Shown: positions 33,838-40,775 of the stretch, piece after piece | How the letters are laid out: each line of letters starts with the position of its first letter | Numbering within the stretch: the stretch's first letter is position 1 | From: Methanospirillum lacunae | Lineage (GTDB): Archaea > Halobacteriota > Methanomicrobia > Methanomicrobiales > Methanospirillaceae | Strand: one strand, 5' to 3' | NCBI RefSeq assembly: GCF_046195335.1 | Contig: NZ_CP176093.1 | Length of the DNA stretch: 64,000 bases | Translations under genes and position numbers: made by a program | The notes under the pieces: model-generated | Databases searched by the model: none | Told to the model about the DNA's origin: nothing | What the model saw: only the letters and a program-made list of their open reading frames with translations

Positions 33838-35205
33838 ATGGAAAAGAATACAGATCTTATCTTTGCAGCACTCTTCAAACTGGAAGAGGCACGACAGGTG
33901 ATCCGGGATGGACTCCCATCGGGCCTCAACCAGCAGGAAGAGATGCAACTGAAAGAGAAGATCTCAGAGTTAAAAGGGATTATCCAGGCCCTTGAAACCG
34001 GAACCACCGGAAAAAAACCTGGGCGGATTGCCGGATCGATAGAAGTCAGAACACGTGAGGAAGAGAATATCAATATTCAGCCAATCCAGGCAGCAGGACG
34101 GCTGACCCTTGCAGCCCGTCAGGCGATCATCGCTTATGGTGACGGCTACTCTACCTGTGATGCCTGTCGAAAACCATTCAGACTGGATAAGATTTCAAAA
34201 CCTCCAATCGCAGACTTTCACACCCAGCTCGCCCAGTTCGTGAATATGGATCAGGCACGGGTTGTGCCAGGAGCACGAAGAGGCTTCCAGGCAGTTGCCC
34301 AGACTGTGGTTGAGAAGGGCGATTCGGTAATTGTATCTGCATTTGCACATTACACCGAGTTTCTTGCTGTGGAAGGTGCCGGAGGAGTCGTTAAGGAGGT
34401 TCCCTTAAACAAGGACAATATCATTACCGCTGATGCAACTGCTGAAAAGATAGAACAGGTAAAACTAGAGACCGGAAAACTCCCGACCCTGGTGATGATC
34501 GATCACTACGACTACCAACTTGCAAACGAGCATGATGTTAAAGGGATTGCCAAAGTTGCTCACAGTTATGATATCCCCTTCCTCTATAACGGGGCATACA
34601 CCGTCGGAGTCATGCCTGTTGACGGAAAAGCAGTTGGGGCAGACTTCGTAGTTGGTTCCGGCCATAAGAGTATGGCATCGCCGGCACCTTCAGGGGTGCT
34701 GGCGACGACGAGCGAATGGGCAGACAAAGTCTTCCGTACCACCCAGATGGTCGGAGACGTCACCAAACGCAAGTTCGGGATCAAAGAAGTAGAGATGGTC
34801 GGATGCACGCTGATGGGATCCAACCTTATCGCAATGATGGCGTCCTTCCCTGAAGTGAAAGAGCGGACACTGCACTGGGATGACGAGATAAAGAAGATCA
34901 ACTTTTTCGTTGACCGGCTGCTTACCATCGATGGAAGCAAGGTCCTATCCGAGTACCCGCGAAAGCATGCATTAACTAAAGTGGATACAACCGGCAGTTT
35001 TGACAGGATTGCAGCGATCCACAAACGTCGTGGCTTTTTCCTATCTGACGCTCTCTCAGCAAAGGGAATAGTAGGAGAGTTTGCAGGAGCAACCAGAACC
35101 TGGAAACTCTCAACATACGGGCTTTCCTGGGAGAAGGTCAGATATCTTGCCGATACATTTACCGAGATCGCAGAACATTACGAACTACCAATTACAAAAC
35201 AGTAA
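33838..35205 (+). CDS. pscS: O-phospho-L-seryl-tRNA:Cys-tRNA synthase (SepCysS) with N-terminal extension
   Basis: This 455-residue PLP enzyme converts phosphoserine on tRNA-Cys to cysteine with a sulfur donor. Its core (~75-455) shows STCDACRKPFRLDKISKPPI with essential cysteines, VVPGARRGFQAVAQ, the PLP lysine in GSGHKSMASPAPSG and MGSNLIAMMASFP. The first ~75 residues (LIFAALFKLEEARQVIRDGL...) form a helical extension absent from minimal SepCysS. It may correspond to a SepCysE-type docking domain fused in some methanogens (inference). The RBS AGGAAAGGAG is strong. MetY follows 14 bp later; tRNA-Cys is at 10902 in this window. Confidence 0.95.
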   Translation: MEKNTDLIFAALFKLEEARQVIRDGLPSGLNQQEEMQLKEKISELKGIIQALETGTTGKKPGRIAGSIEVRTREEENINIQPIQAAGRLTLAARQAIIAYGDGYSTCDACRKPFRLDKISKPPIADFHTQLAQFVNMDQARVVPGARRGFQAVAQTVVEKGDSVIVSAFAHYTEFLAVEGAGGVVKEVPLNKDNIITADATAEKIEQVKLETGKLPTLVMIDHYDYQLANEHDVKGIAKVAHSYDIPFLYNGAYTVGVMPVDGKAVGADFVVGSGHKSMASPAPSGVLATTSEWADKVFRTTQMVGDVTKRKFGIKEVEMVGCTLMGSNLIAMMASFPEVKERTLHWDDEIKKINFFVDRLLTIDGSKVLSEYPRKHALTKVDTTGSFDRIAAIHKRRGFFLSDALSAKGIVGEFAGATRTWKLSTYGLSWEKVRYLADTFTEIAEHYELPITKQ

Positions 35206-35219
35206 AATCACTGATTACC

Positions 35220-36515
35220 ATGACTGAGAAAAAAGACAGAGACGCAACAACTTCATTGCACGCAGGACAGGTCCCGGATCCAACAACCGGAGCACTCGCT
35301 GTACCAATCTACCAGACCAGCAGTTACCAGTTCCGTGATGCTGACCATGCAGCAGCACTATTCGGACTCTCTGAACTTGGAAACATCTATACACGTCTGA
35401 TGAACCCGACCACCGATGTGCTCGAAAAGCGGATCGCAGCACTCGAAGGAGGAACCGGGGCACTCGCCGTGGCATCCGGTCAGGCAGCTATCTCATATGC
35501 CCTCCTCAATATCACCAGGGTCGGCGATGAGATCGTAGCAGCAAACAATCTGTACGGTGGTACTTACACGCTTCTGCACTACACCTTTGCAAAGCTCGGA
35601 CGCAAGGTTATTTTTGTAGACTCACAGGATCCTGAAGCATTCAGAAAGGCAATCACCCCGAAGACCCGTGCAATTTATGCAGAGACCCTCGGAAATCCAA
35701 AACTCGATGTGCCTGATTTCCGCAAGATTGCCGACATTGCCCACGAGGCAGGAATCGCCTTTGTTGTAGACAACACATCTGCTGTCGGACTGGTAAAGCC
35801 AATTGAGCATGGTGTTGACATCGTTGTCCACTCTGCAACCAAGTTTGTAGGAGGACACGGCAACTCCATCGGTGGGCTGATTGTCGATTCAGGAAAGTTC
35901 AACTGGGGTAACGGAAAGTACCCCGAGTTCTCAGAACCTGATCCAAGTTACCACGGACTTGTGTACTGGGATGTATTCAAGGACTTTGCAGGGCTTGGAA
36001 ACGTGGCATTTGTCTTCAAGATCAGACTCTCACTGCTCCGTGATCTTGGTGCAGCACTCTCACCATTCAATTCATTCCTGCTACTCCAGGGCTTTGAGAC
36101 ACTCCCACTCAGGGTAAAACAGCACTCAGAAAACGCCCTTGCAGTTGCAAAGCACCTGAAGGCACACCCCAAGGTAGCCTGGGTCAACTACCCGGGACTA
36201 TCAGACAATCCAACTCATATTGTTGCATCCAAGTACCTCAAGAACGGGTTTGGTGGTCTTCTCGGAGTCGGTATCAAGGGAGGAGTTGAAGAGGGAAAGA
36301 AGGTCATTAACTCACTGAAACTCTTTTCCCATGTTGCCAACATCGGAGACTCAAAAAGCCTTGTGATCCACCCGGCATCAACGACTCATCAGCAGCTTAC
36401 TCCAGAAGAACTCATTGCAACCGGAGTTACTCCTGATTACATCAGGCTCTCAATCGGAATCGAGAATATTGAAGATATTATTGAGGATCTGGATCAAGCC
36501 TTAGCTCAGATCTGA
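35220..36515 (+). CDS. metY: O-acetylhomoserine aminocarboxypropyltransferase (MetY)
   Basis: This 431-residue Cys/Met-metabolism PLP enzyme starts RDATTSLHAGQVPDPTTGAL and has YTRLMNPTTDVLEKRIAALE, ASGQAAISYALLN, the PLP lysine in HSATKFVGGHGNSIGG and the C-terminal SLVIHPASTTHQQLTPEE. The length and the GQ..HSATK set fit MetY (sulfide + O-acetylhomoserine to homocysteine) rather than MetB/MetC. It lies between SepCysS and MetX, and MetX makes its substrate, so the operon takes in sulfide for homocysteine and for Cys-tRNA. Confidence 0.93.
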   Translation: MTEKKDRDATTSLHAGQVPDPTTGALAVPIYQTSSYQFRDADHAAALFGLSELGNIYTRLMNPTTDVLEKRIAALEGGTGALAVASGQAAISYALLNITRVGDEIVAANNLYGGTYTLLHYTFAKLGRKVIFVDSQDPEAFRKAITPKTRAIYAETLGNPKLDVPDFRKIADIAHEAGIAFVVDNTSAVGLVKPIEHGVDIVVHSATKFVGGHGNSIGGLIVDSGKFNWGNGKYPEFSEPDPSYHGLVYWDVFKDFAGLGNVAFVFKIRLSLLRDLGAALSPFNSFLLLQGFETLPLRVKQHSENALAVAKHLKAHPKVAWVNYPGLSDNPTHIVASKYLKNGFGGLLGVGIKGGVEEGKKVINSLKLFSHVANIGDSKSLVIHPASTTHQQLTPEELIATGVTPDYIRLSIGIENIEDIIEDLDQALAQI

Positions 36516-36520
36516 CCTAT

Positions 36521-37993
36521 ATGATTCGTGGATCTGTTGGAACGGTAAAAACCGAACAGGTGACCTTCAAAGAACCTCTCATACTGGAAAGTGGAGAGGT
36601 TCTCCCTGAACTCACTATTGCATATGAAACGTACGGCACTCTAGATCGCGATAGATCAAACGCTATTCTTGTCTGTCATGCTTTGTCAGGCGACGCCCAT
36701 GCAGCCGGATATCACACAGGAAACGATAAACCAGGTTGGTGGGATATCGCCATAGGTCCGGGTAAAGCATTTGATACAGATCAATACTTTATAATCTGTT
36801 CAAATGTCCTCGGCGGTTGTAAAGGAACCACCGGTCCTTCATCACTCAATCCGGTTACTAACAAGCCATATGGTCTTTCTTTCCCGGTTATCACCATCGG
36901 AGACATGGTTCATGCCCAGCGTCGGCTTGTCGAGCACTTCAATATTCAGCGTCTTTTTGCAGTCATTGGTGGATCAATGGGCGGGATGCAGGCACTCAAA
37001 TGGTCAGTGCTGTACCCTGACCTTGCAAGCAGGGTTGTTGTGATAGCAAGTACTGCATACTCAACTCCGCAGCAGATTGCATTTAACGAAGTTGCAAGAA
37101 GTGCAATAAAATCTGATCCTGACTGGAATCATGGAAATTACTATGAGAGCTTTCCTCCAGTGCGAGGACTTTCACTTGCCAGGATGATAGGGCATATCAC
37201 CTATCTCTCTGATGAGTCAATGCATCAGAAGTTTGGCAGGGGTCTTCAGGGTAAAGACGAACTCAGTTATGATTTTACGACTGATTTCCAGGTTGAAAGT
37301 TACCTACATTATCAGGGAGATCGGTTTACCCAGCGGTTTGATGCAAACTCATACCTGTATATCACCAAGGCCATAGACTACTTTGACCTCACCATTAATA
37401 ACTCGCTCACCGAAGCATTCCAGAGTGTCAAAGCGAAATTCCTGATCGTTTCAGTCTCTTCAGACTGGTTATACCCCCCATATCTCTCCCAGGAGATCGT
37501 GACAGCACTTTCATCAGCCAGTGCTGATGTGGAATACTGTGAGATCAAATCACATTACGGGCATGATGCATTCCTGCTTGAAGAAGGACAGATGAACTAC
37601 CTTCTTGGCCGGTTCCTTTCGTCACTGACCATTGCTGATGTGATGAAAACCCAGGCCCCCACCCTGTATGAGGATGTAACAATCAAAGAGGCTGCAGAGC
37701 TCATGATTGCCCAATCAGTCAACCATCTTCCGGTGGTCGACTCAGAAGGAGCACTCACCGGAATTGTCACATCATGGGATATCTCACGGTCGGTTGCACG
37801 TGAGTTTACCTCTCTTGATGAGATCATGACCCGAAATGTCTTCTATACATCACCTGATGAGCCGGTTGATAGTGCTGTAAAACGGATGGAATTGAACCAT
37901 ATATCAGCATTGCCGGTAGTTGATGACAAGCGAAGAGTGATCGGCCTGATCACTGCTGAGCACCTCTCACGTCTTATCGGCCGCTGCCGATAA
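36521..37993 (+). CDS. metX: Homoserine O-acetyltransferase (MetX) fused to CBS domains
   Basis: This 490-residue protein has an alpha/beta-hydrolase acyltransferase domain (residues ~5-365): HALSGDAHAAGYH, the nucleophile serine in IGGSMGGMQALKW, aspartate in VSSDWLYPP and His in HYGHDAFL. The C-terminal ~115 residues form two CBS motifs (ADVMKTQAPTLYEDV ... HLPVVD and EIMTRNVFYTSPDEP ... ALPVVD). The CBS pair may bind adenosyl ligands such as SAM or ATP and control activity; that is inference. The gene starts 5 bp after metY and shares its operon. Confidence 0.92.
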   Translation: MIRGSVGTVKTEQVTFKEPLILESGEVLPELTIAYETYGTLDRDRSNAILVCHALSGDAHAAGYHTGNDKPGWWDIAIGPGKAFDTDQYFIICSNVLGGCKGTTGPSSLNPVTNKPYGLSFPVITIGDMVHAQRRLVEHFNIQRLFAVIGGSMGGMQALKWSVLYPDLASRVVVIASTAYSTPQQIAFNEVARSAIKSDPDWNHGNYYESFPPVRGLSLARMIGHITYLSDESMHQKFGRGLQGKDELSYDFTTDFQVESYLHYQGDRFTQRFDANSYLYITKAIDYFDLTINNSLTEAFQSVKAKFLIVSVSSDWLYPPYLSQEIVTALSSASADVEYCEIKSHYGHDAFLLEEGQMNYLLGRFLSSLTIADVMKTQAPTLYEDVTIKEAAELMIAQSVNHLPVVDSEGALTGIVTSWDISRSVAREFTSLDEIMTRNVFYTSPDEPVDSAVKRMELNHISALPVVDDKRRVIGLITAEHLSRLIGRCR

Positions 37994-38053
37994 GTACCCA
38001 CTTTTGGAAATACCCAAATCAGATGGGAATGAAGATATGATATCTTGACAGTG

Positions 38054-38992
38054 ATGCGATCTCAATTCCTTATTATTGCAGGAATTATCTTTCTTTTTAT
38101 CTCATCCTCTGGATGTATTGCTAACGATGGAAATACCCAACTAAATCTCACCTTCTTTGATGTAGGACAGGGTGATGCCTGCCTTCTTCAGATCCATAAC
38201 AAAACAATGCTTGTAGATGCTGGTCCTTATGAAGCAGGACAGGGTATTATAGACTGGCTCAAAGCCAGAAACATCACATCTCTCGATGTAGTGGTAGCAA
38301 CCCACCCGCACAGTGACCATATCGGAGGAATGCCCACCGTACTTAAGCAGGAAAAGACAGGAGTTTTCATAGATGCCGGTGATTCTCACACAACTCCGAC
38401 ATATGAAGTGCTTCTGAAAACGATTGAGAAATATGAGATACCATACCGAATTGTACATGAAGGGGATCAGATAGATCTGGACCCTGCTGTCACAATCAAC
38501 GTTCTCAATCCTGGTATTACATCTTCAGGAGATCTCAACGACAACTCAATTGTCCTTGAAATTAGTTCAGGAGACAGGAAATTCCTGCTCATGGGTGATG
38601 CAGGGGTTTCAGTCGAAGACAAACTACTCAAAGAGAGAAGGGATCTCAAAGCAGACCTGCTCAAGGTAAGCCATCATGGAAGCAGACACTCTTCAGGGCA
38701 AAGGTTTATTGATGCTGTATCTCCAGAGATTGCAATCATATCACTAGAGGCCGGTAACGAGTATGGTTTCCCACAGAAAGATCCGGTAAGGTATCTCACT
38801 GATGCTGGTTCGGATATTTACCGGACTGATCAGGAAGGGACAATCACGGTGACTGTTGATCAAAAAAAAATCATTGTGACATCAGAGAAACCATACAGGC
38901 CTTCCACAGATTGTAACTGTTCAAAGATACAGGGAATGTGCAAAAGTCAGGAGAGTAGATCAAACCCCTGTTGCCTCTCATGCGGAGTATAA
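38054..38992 (+). CDS. ComEC/Rec2-like metallo-beta-lactamase-fold lipoprotein
   Basis: The protein of ~312 residues starts MRSQFLIIAGIIFLFISSSG with a lipobox ending SSSGC, so it should be a surface lipoprotein. The MBL domain follows: NLTFFDVGQGDACLLQ, the metal-binding VVATHPHSDHIGGMP, LLMGDAGVS and the ComEC-type VSHHGSRHSSGQ. It lacks the ComEC membrane part. The ATG at 38054 is preferred over TTG at 38045. The C terminus has a Cys-rich tail (CNCSKIQGMCKSQ...CCLSCGV) unlike its relatives, perhaps binding metal. It probably hydrolyses an unknown nucleic acid or phosphoester outside the cell. The DUF3006 gene follows 2 bp later. Confidence 0.85.
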   Translation: MRSQFLIIAGIIFLFISSSGCIANDGNTQLNLTFFDVGQGDACLLQIHNKTMLVDAGPYEAGQGIIDWLKARNITSLDVVVATHPHSDHIGGMPTVLKQEKTGVFIDAGDSHTTPTYEVLLKTIEKYEIPYRIVHEGDQIDLDPAVTINVLNPGITSSGDLNDNSIVLEISSGDRKFLLMGDAGVSVEDKLLKERRDLKADLLKVSHHGSRHSSGQRFIDAVSPEIAIISLEAGNEYGFPQKDPVRYLTDAGSDIYRTDQEGTITVTVDQKKIIVTSEKPYRPSTDCNCSKIQGMCKSQESRSNPCCLSCGV

Positions 38993-38994
38993 CC

Positions 38995-39225
38995 ATGGTA
39001 GATACGAGCAAAACAGTGGTGATGATTATTGACCGGGTTGAAAACGGATATCTCATTTTAATTCCCCGTGATCACCCGGACGAAATGATCCAATTCCCAC
39101 AAAAATATGTGGGAGAGTTTGAAGAGGGGGATATTCTTGAATTATCAATCAGGAAAGATGAGTCCGCGACACGGGAGGCCCGAGACCGAATAAGTAGAAT
39201 GAGAGAACGGCTTATGAACCGCTGA
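38995..39225 (+). CDS. DUF3006 family small protein
   Basis: This 76-residue protein (TSKTVVMIIDRVENGYLILI, QFPQKYVGEFEEGDILEL, ending RDRISRMRERLMNR) fits DUF3006, a small beta domain with a helical tail. It is commonly found next to ComEC-like MBL hydrolase genes, as here (start 2 bp after the stop of the MBL gene). The ATG at 38995 is chosen because CGGAG lies ~8 nt upstream. A regulatory or partner role for the hydrolase is inferred from context. Confidence 0.82.
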   Translation: MVDTSKTVVMIIDRVENGYLILIPRDHPDEMIQFPQKYVGEFEEGDILELSIRKDESATREARDRISRMRERLMNR

Positions 39226-39265
39226 GCAAATCAACACACGAGAGGACGTTACATCAGCCTAAACC

Positions 39266-39279
39266 GTCACGATTGTGAA
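39266..39279. promoter_or_regulatory. Operator-like palindrome GTCACGATTGTGAA (site G)
   Basis: It matches TTCACrATyGTGAA with one mismatch at the first base. It lies 33 bp before the ATG of the Cys-rich winged-helix gene and just upstream of the TATA element ATAATATAC (39282-39290). Confidence 0.55.
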
Positions 39280-39311
39280 ACATAATATACTTTCGCATGT
39301 AACGAGTACGC

Positions 39312-40148
39312 ATGAAATTACTGGCGGGTGTGATGATTATCGGTTTTCTCATGCTCGCGGTGTGTGCAGGTGTCTCACCGTTTCCGATGGAACGAAAAAA
39401 TGCCTGCTGTACATCTGATAATTCATACGGGCGGCCTACATGTCATATGACTATGACCAGTCAGGGTGGAATTCATACCTGCAGTTGTAAAACTGCTGCA
39501 TCTTCTACAACAGCCTCAACTCCCACGAGTTCGTGCAACGGATCCTGTGGAACACTGATGGCAACCGTAACGCAGCCTTCAAGTATGCTTGACAGGATTC
39601 GCAGATACGCTGTCAGTGGATATCGCAGGATAACTAACCGAAATCTGCTAGAGCATGAAAGCAGACGGCAGATTTACGATGAGATCGTTGCTTCACCAGG
39701 AGTGGATCTCAGGAAACTCACAGATAGTACCGGGATGAATGAAAGCACTCTCCGCTACCATCTCGAGAGGCTCTATGATGGGGGAAAGATACAGACAACC
39801 ACAATCGGAGGGGTTTGTCATTATTTCGAAAACCATGGTAAATACTCGGCAGAAGAACAGGTCCTCCGGTCAAGGATGCTGACTGCAGCCAGTTCGCGAA
39901 TCCTCATGATCATCTTCAGACAACCAGGTCTCACTCGAGGAGAACTGGCAGATCTTCTCGGAGTTGCAGGGCCAACAGTGACACGGAGTGTGCAGAACCT
40001 CACCGATGATGGATTGATCCGTATAGAACGTGAGGGGAGATTTACCAGATACTATCCAGAAGAATCTGTCAGTGGATGTTTTAGTAGGGAATGTAATTCG
40101 TCATTCATGAAAGATGTTACATCAGGTGATCGAATATATGCAAAATAA
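39312..40148 (+). CDS. Membrane-tethered Cys-rich double winged-helix regulator
   Basis: This 278-residue protein begins with one hydrophobic helix (residues 1-~21: LLAGVMIIGFLMLAVCAGV). A ~70-residue Cys-rich segment follows (ACCTSD, RPTCHM, HTCSCK, SSCNGSCG: about eight Cys). The C-terminal ~190 residues hold two wHTH domains: GVDLRKLTDSTGMNESTLRY (~140) and GLTRGELADLLGVAGPTVTR (~218). The wings and the order resemble archaeal MarR/ArsR-like tandem wHTH regulators. The Cys-rich part could sense metal, redox or thiols. TATA ATAATATAC lies ~25 bp before the ATG, so the mRNA may be leaderless. An operator palindrome sits upstream. Confidence 0.82.
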   Translation: MKLLAGVMIIGFLMLAVCAGVSPFPMERKNACCTSDNSYGRPTCHMTMTSQGGIHTCSCKTAASSTTASTPTSSCNGSCGTLMATVTQPSSMLDRIRRYAVSGYRRITNRNLLEHESRRQIYDEIVASPGVDLRKLTDSTGMNESTLRYHLERLYDGGKIQTTTIGGVCHYFENHGKYSAEEQVLRSRMLTAASSRILMIIFRQPGLTRGELADLLGVAGPTVTRSVQNLTDDGLIRIEREGRFTRYYPEESVSGCFSRECNSSFMKDVTSGDRIYAK

Positions 40149-40195
40149 AACCTGGATATAAAGTACGTTTTATATTTTATTGAACAACATTTTGG

Positions 40196-40711
40196 ATGAT
40201 GATCAAACCAACCATTCTCCTCATTATCCTAACTTTCCTGATTATCTGTACCCCTGCCAGTTTGGCAGTGTCGAATTCATCTCAAAATCAGACAACTAAA
40301 GCAGATAATGTAACTGGTCCTGATTACCAGATAACAAAAATTTCACTGCCTGTCCAGATCTCATGGATAGAGCCAGGGACATACATTGTCCCGAATATAT
40401 CGGTACGGAATGCAGGTGCCGATGATACTAACACACAACCGGTGCAGATTCAGGCATTTCTCGGAAAGTACCAGTTAATCTCAAAAAACAATATGATTTC
40501 GTCCTTTAAAGCAGGGGAAGAACGAATAGTATCACCTAATTATCTTATTCCGAATGGGGTCCCAACCGGTGAATATACCCTGACAGTATCTGCAACCCTC
40601 GGTCAGGAAGAGGGAGGGGCTACAGATAATAGCATGGCATCAGCCCCTGATCCGGTGAATGTCAAGCAGATTACCTCAAAAGCAAAAGTCCGCTCATGCA
40701 ATTGTGCGTAA
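40196..40711 (+). CDS. Secreted protein with CARDB-like domain
   Basis: This 171-residue protein has a signal peptide (MMIKPTILLIILTFLIICTP) and then a single beta-rich extracytoplasmic domain: YQITKISLPVQISWIEPGTY, ISVRNAGADDT, VPTGEYTLTVSATLG. The pattern fits CARDB/COG1470-type domains. It ends KAKVRSCNCA, with two Cys that may anchor or cross-link. A TATA-like TTTATATTTTATTG (~40169) is just upstream. It follows the membrane wHTH regulator but the function is unknown. Confidence 0.7.
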   Translation: MMIKPTILLIILTFLIICTPASLAVSNSSQNQTTKADNVTGPDYQITKISLPVQISWIEPGTYIVPNISVRNAGADDTNTQPVQIQAFLGKYQLISKNNMISSFKAGEERIVSPNYLIPNGVPTGEYTLTVSATLGQEEGGATDNSMASAPDPVNVKQITSKAKVRSCNCA

Positions 40712-40726
40712 AATAATCCAAAGACC

Positions 40727-40733
40727 TTTTTTT
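40727..40733 (+). terminator. T-run terminator after the CARDB-like gene
   Basis: TTTTTTT lies 16 bp after the stop at 40711, in the gap before the convergent pseudokinase gene. Confidence 0.45.
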
Positions 40734-40775
40734 CATGAATTATTATTACAACATTCAGAAATCAAAAAACAGAGT

